NCBI RefSeq assembly: GCF_044466355.1
Contig: NZ_JBITMQ010000002.1
Coordinates: forward strand, 372,001-436,000
Length of the DNA stretch: 64,000 bases
Direction: 5' to 3'
Source of the DNA: Actinophytocola sp044466355
GTDB taxonomy: Bacteria; Actinomycetota; Actinomycetes; Mycobacteriales; Pseudonocardiaceae
Part shown: piece by piece, positions 8,347 to 16,136 of the stretch
How the letters are laid out: every line of letters begins with the position of its first letter
Position numbering within the stretch: the stretch's first letter is position 1
Program-made: the position numbers and the translations under genes
Notes under the pieces: generated by a model
Databases searched by the model: none
Told to the model about the DNA's origin: nothing
What the model saw: only the letters and a program-made list of their open reading frames with translations

Positions 8347-9825
8347 ATGACCCGATCCACCTGGCAACGGTGCCTGGCGATCCTGGCGGTCACCGCCGCC
8401 ACGTCCGCGCTGGTGGCGTGCTCGCACGAGGAGGCGAAGCAGGCCGCGGAGGCGCAGAAGTGCGGCCCGTCGTCGTCGAAGCCGAAGGACGCCACGTCGC
8501 CGGACGACGGCACGATTCCCACACCCAACCCGGACGCGAAGAACTGGGGCCAGTCCGACGGCTGTGTCTACACCGGACCCGGTGACTTCACGCTCGACCT
8601 GACCGACTGTCCGTCGAGCTTCGACAACAACGCGGGCATCACCGACGACGAGATCCGCCTGTTCACCAGCATGCCGCACTCCGGCGCGCTGGCCGCGTAC
8701 GGCGCGATCAGCGAGGGCATCAAGACGTACTTCGACTACGTCAACCGCAACGGCGGTGTGCAGGGCCGCAAGATCAGCATCGACGTGAAGGACGACCAGT
8801 ACCAGCCGGACCAGACGCGCAAGAACGTCGAGGAGGCGGTCCAGTCCGGTGAGTACGCGGCGAGCTTCGCGGTCCTCGGTTCGCCCAACAACCTGAACCT
8901 GATCGACTACACGAACAAGAACTGCGTCGGCCACTACATGGTCGCGGCGTCGGACAACGAGTTCGGCGACCCGACGAACCACCCGTGGACCACCGGGTTC
9001 GGCCTGGACTACTACAACGAGAGCGGCATCTGGGCCACCTGGATCAAGGAGAAGTTCCCGCAGGGCGCGAAGGTCGCGACGATCTCGATCGGCAACGCGC
9101 TCGGGCAGGCGTACATCAACGGGTTCAAGCGAGCGGTCGCGCAGACCGACGGCATCGAGATCGTCGACGAGCAGACCAACGACGTCACCGCGCCGAACGT
9201 GGACAACGAGGTCACGAGCGCGGCGGCGTCGAAGGCGGACGTCGTGGTGCTCGCCGAGGCGGGCACGTTCTGCACGCAGGCGATCGGTGCGATCGAGAAG
9301 TCGTCGTGGGACCCGGTCGTGGTCGCGGCCCAGCCGTGCGCGCAGATCCAGACGACCTACGCACCGCTCGGCAAGCAGGGCCTGACCGGCAACGGCACCA
9401 ACGTGGTGCGCTACTACTACGCGCCGACCGACCCGGACAACACGAACGCCGAGTTCGCGAAGCTGTACACCGACACGGTGACGGCGGCCGGGCTGGACGC
9501 GAAGAACGCGCAGATCGCGAACGGCTGGTTCTGGGCGTGGTACATCGTGCAGGCGCTGCAGGACGCGTCGGTGATGAAGGGCGGCCTCACCCGCGCGAAC
9601 ATCAACATCGCGGCACACTCGTACACGTCGACGTACCCGCTGATGATCAAGGGCGTCGAGGGCAGCGTAAGCGGCACGCAGGACGCGTACCCGTTCGAGG
9701 CGGGCGGCATGTACACCTACACCGGCGCGACGCCGAGCACGACCGGGCACTTCGAACCGGCGGGCCCGCTGATCGACAACGGCGGCAAGCTCGGCAACTG
9801 GGAGAAGGCCAAGGGTGGCAACTGA
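8347..9825 (+). CDS. ABC transporter substrate-binding lipoprotein (Leu/Ile/Val-binding type)
   Basis: A receptor of 492 residues. The signal peptide ends in the lipobox LVAC, giving a lipidated Cys25. A polar linker of about 90 residues precedes the periplasmic-binding fold, which begins at ITDDEIRLFTSMPHSGALA and continues with VNRNGGVQGRKISIDVKDDQYQPDQT, typical of class I receptors. The mature domain is longer than usual for the family and holds several Cys, which may form disulfides outside the cell. The ligand cannot be read from the sequence. The neighbouring CoA-transferase and amidase suggest a carboxylic acid or an amide rather than a proteinogenic amino acid. Confidence 0.85.
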   Translation: MTRSTWQRCLAILAVTAATSALVACSHEEAKQAAEAQKCGPSSSKPKDATSPDDGTIPTPNPDAKNWGQSDGCVYTGPGDFTLDLTDCPSSFDNNAGITDDEIRLFTSMPHSGALAAYGAISEGIKTYFDYVNRNGGVQGRKISIDVKDDQYQPDQTRKNVEEAVQSGEYAASFAVLGSPNNLNLIDYTNKNCVGHYMVAASDNEFGDPTNHPWTTGFGLDYYNESGIWATWIKEKFPQGAKVATISIGNALGQAYINGFKRAVAQTDGIEIVDEQTNDVTAPNVDNEVTSAAASKADVVVLAEAGTFCTQAIGAIEKSSWDPVVVAAQPCAQIQTTYAPLGKQGLTGNGTNVVRYYYAPTDPDNTNAEFAKLYTDTVTAAGLDAKNAQIANGWFWAWYIVQALQDASVMKGGLTRANINIAAHSYTSTYPLMIKGVEGSVSGTQDAYPFEAGGMYTYTGATPSTTGHFEPAGPLIDNGGKLGNWEKAKGGN

Positions 9826-11155
9826 TGCCCGCGGGCTGGCACGGGCCGTGGCGACACGGTCCGTGTCCAGCCGCGAGCTGGTCACCGAACACCTGGCCCG
9901 GATCGCGGCGTCGGACCTGAACGCCGTGGTCACGGTGGACGCGGCACGCGCGCTGGCGGAAGCGGCGGCGCTGGACGCACTACCCGAGCCCCGCGGCCCA
10001 CTGCACGGCGTCCCGATCACGGTGAAGGACGCCATCGCGACCGCCGGTCTGCGGACCACCGGCGGCTCGCCAGAACTCGCGCACCACGTGCCGGAGTCGG
10101 ACGCGCCTGCCGTGGCCCGGCTACGGGCGGCGGGCGCGGTCGTCCTCGGCAAGACGAACGTGCCGACCTGGTGCGGCGACATCCAGACCTACAACCCCGT
10201 GTTCGGCACGACACACAACCCGTGGGACGTGACCCGCACACCGGGCGGCTCGTCTGGCGGCAGCGCGGCGGCCGTCGCGGACGGGCTGTCCGCGTTCGAC
10301 CTGGCGTCGGACATCGCGGGCTCGATCCGCATCCCGGCACACTTCTGCGGCGTGTACGGGCTGAAACCGTCGGTCGGCGTCATGCCCGGCGAGGGCTACG
10401 TGGACCACGTCGGCGCAGGCGCGGTGCCACCCGACGGCAACGTGCTGGGACCGATCGCCCGCAGCGCGGACGACCTGGCACTGGTGATGTCGGTACTGGG
10501 CGTGCCGACAGGTCCGGTGCCGACCACGTTCCGGGTAGCGACCTGGCTGGACGACCCGTCATGCCGGGTGGGCAACGAGGTCGCGACCGTGCTGGGACGA
10601 ACGGTGGACACGCTCGCGACGGCGGGCATGCGGATATCGACGCCACCACCACCCACCACCTTCGACGAGCTGTGGGCACTGCACCTGGACATGGTGCTGG
10701 CGGCGGTGGCCTACAACCTGCCGGAGAACGGGGTGCCCGAGGCGACCGCCACCCACCGCGGGTGGCTGGCGCGGGCAGAGGACCGCGCACGGGCACGGTC
10801 GGCCTGGTCACGCTGGTTCACCGGGTACGACGTACTGCTGATGCCGGTCACCGCGATGCCCGCGTTCCCACACGACCAGGAGGGCGACATCGGATCCCGC
10901 TCACTCGAGATCGACGGCGAGACCCGCCCGCACATGAGCACGATCGGGTGGTGTGGGTTGATCAGCGTGCTGGGCCTACCGTCGGTGGTGATGCCGGTCG
11001 GCCTGACGCCCACCGGGCTGCCGGTAGGCATGCAGGTGGTGGCACCACACGGCCACGACCACGTGGCGGTGGCCTTCGCGAAAGCGGCGGCGAACATCCT
11101 GGACATTGAAGACCGCATGCACCCCTCGAACGGCCTGCGTCTTTCAGGGCGTTGA
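9815..11155 (+). CDS. Amidase (amidase signature family)
   Basis: A hydrolase of 446 residues. The catalytic Lys71 lies in GVPITVKDAI, the cis-Ser is in GGSSGGS, and the nucleophile is in ASDIAGSIRIPA, so the Ser-Ser-Lys triad is complete. It would hydrolyse an amide to acid and ammonia in the cytoplasm. The GTG start overlaps the receptor gene by 11 nt, so it is the last gene of the importer operon and probably acts on the imported compound or a derivative. A TTG/GTG start a little further in cannot be excluded. The last codons lie inside a hairpin that also acts as the operon terminator. Confidence 0.85.
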   Translation: MATDARGLARAVATRSVSSRELVTEHLARIAASDLNAVVTVDAARALAEAAALDALPEPRGPLHGVPITVKDAIATAGLRTTGGSPELAHHVPESDAPAVARLRAAGAVVLGKTNVPTWCGDIQTYNPVFGTTHNPWDVTRTPGGSSGGSAAAVADGLSAFDLASDIAGSIRIPAHFCGVYGLKPSVGVMPGEGYVDHVGAGAVPPDGNVLGPIARSADDLALVMSVLGVPTGPVPTTFRVATWLDDPSCRVGNEVATVLGRTVDTLATAGMRISTPPPPTTFDELWALHLDMVLAAVAYNLPENGVPEATATHRGWLARAEDRARARSAWSRWFTGYDVLLMPVTAMPAFPHDQEGDIGSRSLEIDGETRPHMSTIGWCGLISVLGLPSVVMPVGLTPTGLPVGMQVVAPHGHDHVAVAFAKAAANILDIEDRMHPSNGLRLSGR

Positions 11156-11169
11156 ACCGCCCGCGAAAG
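11141..11169 (+). terminator. Hairpin at the amidase stop codon
   Basis: CTTTC-A-GGGCG pairs with CGCCC-GC-GAAAG around the loop TTGAAC, giving a 10-bp stem with a small bulge. It spans the stop codon of the amidase and has no T run, like many actinobacterial terminators. Its CTTTCAGGGC arm also occurs at the ends of the repeat element at 24956-25256. The stretch just downstream shares CCCGCGCACAAGCC and a CCCCCCGGAGGGAAA block with that element, so a degenerate copy may lie here. Confidence 0.5.
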
Positions 11170-11223
11170 CGGCCCCAGCCCCGCGCACAAGCCCCCCCGG
11201 AGGGAAAACCACAAGAAAACCGG

Positions 11224-11838
11224 TCAATCCCGAGGCCCAAACCGCAACCCGAAATCCACCGCCGCAACAGTGACAAACGGCCGATACGACCCAAGCCACT
11301 CCAACGAACCACCAACCCGCCAACTCCCCCGCGCCAGGCACACACGCCCGGTAGCCCGCAACGGAGTCCGCGCCAACACACCACCCAACGTCTGCCAAAC
11401 AACCGCCCGCAACGGAACCGGCAACCGCACCCCAACCCGCCCCACCTTCACCCGAGCCTCCGCCACCACCGTCCCATCCACCCGGGCAACCCCCCGGAAC
11501 ACCGGCTCGTGAGCCACCTCGAACGAAGCCATCTCCTTGGGAATCCCCCACAACTCACGCCCACCAGCCCGAGAAGCGGCGCTGTCCACCCAAATCGACG
11601 TGATCGACACCCCAGGCACGACACCACGCCGAACCACCGGCGCGGCCAGCAACTCGTGATACGGCAACAACCCACCCGGCTGATAGTCCACGAACCCCGT
11701 CGCGACCACAGACCGACCGAACACGGACACCGGCCGCACCCCGGACGGCAACGGCGGCAACACCCGAGTGGGCACCAACCACAACGACACGTACCCGAGC
11801 CCCCGCAGATCCCAAGGCTCCGGCGGATAAGCAGTCAT
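11224..11838 (-). CDS. Acetoacetate decarboxylase family protein
   Basis: A protein of 204 residues. The segment AASRAGGRELWGIPKEMASFEV is the family hallmark (GxRExWGxPK), where the Lys would form the Schiff base in true acetoacetate decarboxylases. Many members of the family act on other beta-keto acids or do not decarboxylate at all. The ATG overlaps the GMC gene by ATGA. Codon use is strikingly unlike the neighbours, with many T-ending codons such as GTT, GGT, TTT and GAT, which suggests a different origin. Confidence 0.75.
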   Translation of the reverse strand: MTAYPPEPWDLRGLGYVSLWLVPTRVLPPLPSGVRPVSVFGRSVVATGFVDYQPGGLLPYHELLAAPVVRRGVVPGVSITSIWVDSAASRAGGRELWGIPKEMASFEVAHEPVFRGVARVDGTVVAEARVKVGRVGVRLPVPLRAVVWQTLGGVLARTPLRATGRVCLARGSWRVGGSLEWLGSYRPFVTVAAVDFGLRFGPRD

Positions 11839-13523
11839 CGGCCACCCTCCCGAGCAACAACCGTCAGCCGCAACGCCCCAGGCGCCGACGACGGCACCAC
11901 AGGACTTCCCGGCGACACCGGACTCAACCGCCGATAACCGGCACCCAACGCCGGCCGAGGATCGACCTCCCCCTTGTTGGGCCACAACGACATCGCACGC
12001 TCGGCCTGCGCGGTGATGGTGAGCGCCGGATTGACGCCAAGGTTCGCCGAGATCGTCGACCCGTCCACGACATGCAGACCGTCGTGACCGAACAAACGGT
12101 GGTACGGGTCGACAACCCCGGTCTCCGGCGACGTCCCGATCGGGCACCCCCCGATGAAGTGCCCGGTGAGCGGAATGTTCGCCAGATCGGTCCACGCACC
12201 ACCAGGAATGCCCTCGATCTTCTCCGCCATCCGACGGGCCACGTCGTGCCCGGCGGGAATCCACACCGGGTTCGGCTCGCCGATCCCCTGCTTCGTCGTC
12301 ATCCTCCGGCGCCCGAACAGACCACGCCTCGTGTACGTGGTGAGCGAGTTGTCCAGGCTCTGCATGACGAGCAACCCGATCGAACGTTCCGACCAGCGGC
12401 GCGGCAGGAGCAGCCGGGGCAGGTCGCGACGACGGCGCACCATCTCCCGCAGGCCCAGCGCCCAACGGCGACGGCCCGTCTCCGGGTCGACCAGCACCGT
12501 CATGAGCAGACCCATGATGTTGCTGCCCCGCCCGTAGCGCACGTTCTCGACGTGGGTGGTCGGGTCCGGGTACATCGACGACGTGATCGCGACGCCGACG
12601 GAGTGGTCGACGTCGTCAGTGCGGGTCTTGACGCCCAGCACGGCCTCGGAGTTGGTCCTGGCGAGCGTGCCGAGCCGGCCCGAGACACCGGGCAGACTCC
12701 CCCGGTCACGCAGCCGGTGCAGAAGTCGTTGCGTACCAAGGGCGGCGGCGGCGAACACGACCTGGTCGGCGGTGAACGTCCGGGCGCGGGCGCCACCCGT
12801 CCGTCGCGTGTGGACGACGTAGCCACCACCCGGCCGCGGCCGCACGTCGGTGGCGGTGGTCAGCGCGTGCACCTCCGCGCCCGCCTTTTCCGCCAGGTAC
12901 AGGTAGTTCTTGACGAGCGTGTTCTTCGCGCCCTGGCGGCAGCCCGTCATGCACGAGCCGCAGTGCGTGCACCCGGTCCGCGACGGTCCCGCGCCGCCGA
13001 AGAACGGGTCGGGCGCCGCCTTCCCCGGCCCGTCGCCGAAGTACACGCCGACGTCGGTGGGGCGGAACGTGTGGCCGACGCCGAGGTCCCCGGCGACCGC
13101 GCCGAGCACGCGGTCCGCCGGGGTGCTCGTGGGGTACCTGGTCACGCCCAGCATCCGCTTGGCCTGGTCGTAGAACGGCGCCAGCTCGGCACGCCAGTCA
13201 GTGATGTCCGCCCACTGCGGATCGCGGTAGAACCGGTCCGGCGGCTCGTACAGCGTGTTCGCGTAGACGAGCGAACCGCCGCCGACGCCGGCGCCGGACA
13301 GCACCAGGACGTCCTTGAGCAGGGTGATCCGCTGGATGCCGAAGCACCGGAGCGCGGGCGCCCACAGGTAGTCGCGCACCCGCCAGCTGGTCTTCGCGAA
13401 CTCGTCGTCCGCGAAGCGCCTGCCCGCCTCGAGCACGCCGACCCGGTAGCCCTTCTCGGTCAGCCGCAACGCGGTGACGCTGCCGCCGAAACCGGAGCCG
13501 ATCACCAGCACGTCATAGTGCAT
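11835..13523 (-). CDS. GMC family oxidoreductase, ChoD-like
   Basis: A flavoprotein of 562 residues. GSGFGG near the N terminus binds FAD, GVGGGSLVYAN is the GMC flavin-loop motif, and the C-terminal GGCPIGTSPETGVVDPYHRLFG with DGSTISANLGVNPALTI fits the mycobacterial ChoD group. A cluster TGCTHCGSCMTGCRQGAKN around residues 185-200 has four Cys spaced as in ferredoxin-like sites; I cannot tell whether it binds iron-sulfur. It would oxidise an alcohol, possibly of a steroid or terpenoid. The ATG overlaps the monooxygenase gene by 11 nt. The last 35 or so residues change to T- and G-ending codons like the next gene. Confidence 0.85.
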   Translation of the reverse strand: MHYDVLVIGSGFGGSVTALRLTEKGYRVGVLEAGRRFADDEFAKTSWRVRDYLWAPALRCFGIQRITLLKDVLVLSGAGVGGGSLVYANTLYEPPDRFYRDPQWADITDWRAELAPFYDQAKRMLGVTRYPTSTPADRVLGAVAGDLGVGHTFRPTDVGVYFGDGPGKAAPDPFFGGAGPSRTGCTHCGSCMTGCRQGAKNTLVKNYLYLAEKAGAEVHALTTATDVRPRPGGGYVVHTRRTGGARARTFTADQVVFAAAALGTQRLLHRLRDRGSLPGVSGRLGTLARTNSEAVLGVKTRTDDVDHSVGVAITSSMYPDPTTHVENVRYGRGSNIMGLLMTVLVDPETGRRRWALGLREMVRRRRDLPRLLLPRRWSERSIGLLVMQSLDNSLTTYTRRGLFGRRRMTTKQGIGEPNPVWIPAGHDVARRMAEKIEGIPGGAWTDLANIPLTGHFIGGCPIGTSPETGVVDPYHRLFGHDGLHVVDGSTISANLGVNPALTITAQAERAMSLWPNKGEVDPRPALGAGYRRLSPVSPGSPVVPSSAPGALRLTVVAREGGR

Positions 13524-15018
13524 CCGCGCGCTCCCTGCCGCTTTCGGTCGCGGTGCCGGTCTCGACGACCGCGTACTCGCTGACGTCCAGCCGGGCGGTG
13601 CGCTCGCGGTACTCGCGCACGAGACCCGGCCAGTTCGTGGTGATCCGGCCGTTCTCGCCGCGGTACCAGCTGTCGCACCCCGCCCACACGCTGCGGCCCA
13701 GCCGGGCGCGCATCTCGGTGTCGAACCGGTCGGCCGCCGTCCGTTTGACGTCCACATAGGACCCCGGACGTGCGGCGACGAGCCGGACGAGGTCGCGGAT
13801 GTAGCCGAACTGGCCCTCCATCATCGCGATGATCGAGTTGCCGCCGAGGTTGGTGTTGGGGCCGTAGACCAGGAACAGGTTCGGGAAGCCGGGCACGGTG
13901 ATGCCGAGGTGGGCGCGGGCGCCGTCGGCCCACTCCTCGTTCAGGTCACGACCGCCGAGCCCGCGGATCGTCATCGGGGCGAGGAAGTCGGTGGCGGTGA
14001 ACCCGGTGCCGTAGACGAGCACGTCGGCCTCGTGCACGCGCCCGTCCCCGGTGCGGACGCCGTTCGGGAGGATCTCGGCGATCCGTTCGGTGACCACGTC
14101 GACGTTCGGCTGGTTCAGCGCCGGGTACCAGTCGTTGGAGAAGAGGAGCCGCTTGCACCCGATGCGGTAGTCCGGCTGGAGCCGGGCACGCAGTGCCGCG
14201 TCGGGGACCTGGACGTGCAGGTGCAAGCGGAAGATCGAGTCGAGGACCCGGCCGAGCGGCAGCCACGTGGTGAGCGCGGTCGTCAGCAGTTCGCCGATGC
14301 CGAAGGTCGCGCCCCTGCCGACCTGCTGGCTGGCGGGCAGCGCGGTGAACATCCGGTGGTGCCACGGCCGGTAGGCGCGGTCCGGCTTGGGCACGACGTA
14401 GGGCGCGGACCGCTGGAACACCGTCACGCGGGCGGCCGAGGGTTGGATGCGGGGCACGAACTGGATCGCGCTGGCGCCGGTGCCGACCACCGCGACCGCC
14501 TTCCCGGCCAGGTCGACGTCGTGGTCCCAGCCCGCGGAGTGGAACGCGGGTCCGGTGAAGGTGTCCGCGCCGGGCAGGTCGGGCACGATCGGCCGGGACA
14601 GCTGGCCGACAGCCGGGACCAGCACGTCGGCGGTGACGGTCGCACCGCCCGCGACGTCCACCCGCCACACGCCGCGGCGCTCGTCGAACGCCGCGCCGGT
14701 CACCTCGGCACCGAACCGGACCCGGTCGAGCACGCCCTCCGCCTCGGCGGTCCGGCGCAGGTAGGCCAGGATGTCGGCCTGCTCGGAGTAGCGGCGCGGC
14801 CAGGTCCGGTTGGGTGCGAACGAGTACGAGTACAGCGACGACGGCACGTCACACGCGGCGCCGGGGTAGGTGTTGTCGCGCCACACGCCGCCGAGGTCGG
14901 CGGCCTTCTCGAGGATCGTGACGTCGGTGAACCCGGCCCGGCGCAGCACGCAGGCGACGCCGATGCCGCCGAACCCGGCGCCGATGACGACGACGGACGG
15001 TGTCGTTGTGCTGGCCAC
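13513..15018 (-). CDS. FAD-dependent monooxygenase, Baeyer-Villiger/FMO type
   Basis: A protein of 501 residues with two dinucleotide folds: GAGFGG near residue 12 for FAD and GTGASA near 180 for NADPH. Between them, FHSAGWDHDVDL fits the fingerprint FxGxxxHxxxW/D of Baeyer-Villiger monooxygenases. LGGVWRDNTYPGAACDVPSS is the usual first flavin region. It would insert oxygen next to a ketone. The GTG start is set by a leaderless promoter 6 nt upstream. It heads an overlapping operon with the GMC and decarboxylase-family genes and diverges from an AraC regulator. Confidence 0.85.
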   Translation of the reverse strand: MASTTTPSVVVIGAGFGGIGVACVLRRAGFTDVTILEKAADLGGVWRDNTYPGAACDVPSSLYSYSFAPNRTWPRRYSEQADILAYLRRTAEAEGVLDRVRFGAEVTGAAFDERRGVWRVDVAGGATVTADVLVPAVGQLSRPIVPDLPGADTFTGPAFHSAGWDHDVDLAGKAVAVVGTGASAIQFVPRIQPSAARVTVFQRSAPYVVPKPDRAYRPWHHRMFTALPASQQVGRGATFGIGELLTTALTTWLPLGRVLDSIFRLHLHVQVPDAALRARLQPDYRIGCKRLLFSNDWYPALNQPNVDVVTERIAEILPNGVRTGDGRVHEADVLVYGTGFTATDFLAPMTIRGLGGRDLNEEWADGARAHLGITVPGFPNLFLVYGPNTNLGGNSIIAMMEGQFGYIRDLVRLVAARPGSYVDVKRTAADRFDTEMRARLGRSVWAGCDSWYRGENGRITTNWPGLVREYRERTARLDVSEYAVVETGTATESGRERADAL

Positions 15019-15024
15019 AGGGTG

Positions 15025-15030
15025 ACGCTA
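15025..15030 (-). promoter_or_regulatory. -10 box of a leaderless promoter for the monooxygenase operon
   Basis: TAGCGT read on the minus strand ends 6 nt before the GTG of the monooxygenase gene, and there is no Shine-Dalgarno sequence. No clear -35 box was seen, as expected for an activator-dependent promoter. Confidence 0.5.
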
Positions 15031-15075
15031 GGGGGCGGGCGGGCGCCTCGGCCAGACAACAGCGGCCAGGCGATC

Positions 15076-15081
15076 CATAAT
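15076..15081 (+). promoter_or_regulatory. -10 box of a leaderless promoter for the AraC regulator
   Basis: CATAAT lies 7 nt before the ATG of the AraC gene in a locally AT-richer stretch. The 70-bp gap to the monooxygenase gene thus holds two divergent promoters and leaves little room for operators between them. Confidence 0.45.
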
Positions 15082-15088
15082 TTCGGCC

Positions 15089-16126
15089 ATGACGTCGTTG
15101 GCCGAGTCCGCGGTGCGGCACTGGGACTTCCCGCGCGGTGTCGCGGGCACGAGCGTGCTCGTGCGGTTCGGCGCCCGCCACGGGCTGTCCGAACGCGCGT
15201 TGCTGGCGGGCAGCGGCCTGGCCGCCGCACAGCTGGCCGACCCGTCCGTGGAGGTGGAGGCCCGGCAGGAGCTGCGGGTGGTCCGCAACCTGGCCCAGGC
15301 GCTGCCCGACTCCGGGGTGGCGGCCGGCCGCGAGTACCACGCGACGACGTTCGGGATCCTCGGCTTCGCGTTCCTGTCCAGCCCGACGATGCGGGACGCG
15401 GTCGCGGTCGCGCTGCGCTACTACGACCTCAGCTTCGCGTTCAGCATCCCGGAGGTGACCGTCGCCGACGGCCAGGTGCGGCTGGCGCTCGACGACCGCC
15501 TGCTCCCCGCCGACCTGGCCCGCTTCCTCGTCGAACGGGACCTGGCCGCGATCCACACGGTCGTCGACGAGTTGCTGCCGACCGGGGTGCCGCTGACCGG
15601 GCTCGCGTTCCGCTTCGCCGAACCGGCGACGACCGGCCAGTACGAGCGCACCTTCGGGTTGCGTCCGACGTTCGGCGCGCCCGCGAACGTGGCCACGTTC
15701 GACGCGTCCTACCTCGACGAGCCGCTGCCGCTGGCGGACGCGCACACCGTGGCCATGTGCGAGGCGCAGTGCCGGGACCTGGTGGCGCGACGCCGGGCCA
15801 GGACCGGCACCGCGCACCAGGTCCGCGAGCGGCTGACCCGTCTCGGCGCGCTCGGCTCGCCGATGCCCGCGATCGCGCGCGAGCTGAACCTGAGCACCCG
15901 CACGCTGCGGCGCAGGCTCGAGGAGGAGGGCACGAGCTTCCGCGCGCTGCTCGACGAGGTGCGCGAGGCACTCGCGGAGGAGCTGCTCTCGATGGGCGCG
16001 GTCCCGGTCGAGGACGTCGCGGTCCGGCTCGGCTACGCGGAGGCGTCCAGCTTCATCCACGCCTTCAAACGCTGGAAGGGCGTGACACCGACGGCGTACG
16101 CCCGCCGACGGGCCGTCCCGGAGTAG
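15089..16126 (+). CDS. AraC family transcriptional regulator (arabinose-binding-domain type)
   Basis: A regulator of 345 residues. The N-terminal two thirds match the large ligand domain found in OruR/ArgR-like AraC proteins (GLSERALLAGSGL, RNLAQALPDSGVAAGREYH). The C-terminal 100 residues hold two HTH motifs: the first in MPAIARELNLSTRTLRRRLEEEGTSF and the second in VEDVAVRLGYAEASSFIHAFKRW. Such proteins usually activate an adjacent catabolic operon, here most likely the divergent monooxygenase operon. The ligand is unknown. Confidence 0.85.
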   Translation: MTSLAESAVRHWDFPRGVAGTSVLVRFGARHGLSERALLAGSGLAAAQLADPSVEVEARQELRVVRNLAQALPDSGVAAGREYHATTFGILGFAFLSSPTMRDAVAVALRYYDLSFAFSIPEVTVADGQVRLALDDRLLPADLARFLVERDLAAIHTVVDELLPTGVPLTGLAFRFAEPATTGQYERTFGLRPTFGAPANVATFDASYLDEPLPLADAHTVAMCEAQCRDLVARRRARTGTAHQVRERLTRLGALGSPMPAIARELNLSTRTLRRRLEEEGTSFRALLDEVREALAEELLSMGAVPVEDVAVRLGYAEASSFIHAFKRWKGVTPTAYARRRAVPE

Positions 16127-16129
16127 CGT
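16124..16129 (+). promoter_or_regulatory. -10 box of a leaderless promoter for the LuxR regulator
   Basis: TAGCGT ends 7 nt before the GTG at 16137 and overlaps the TAG stop of the AraC gene. The LuxR gene therefore probably has its own promoter despite a gap of only 10 nt. Confidence 0.4.
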
Positions 16130-16136
16130 CTCGCGG

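Noticed and set aside
7108..10182. A 1024-codon minus-strand frame opposite the livM, receptor and amidase genes
   Set aside because: The plus-strand genes have clear motifs throughout. The minus frame is an Arg-rich shadow typical of high-GC DNA.
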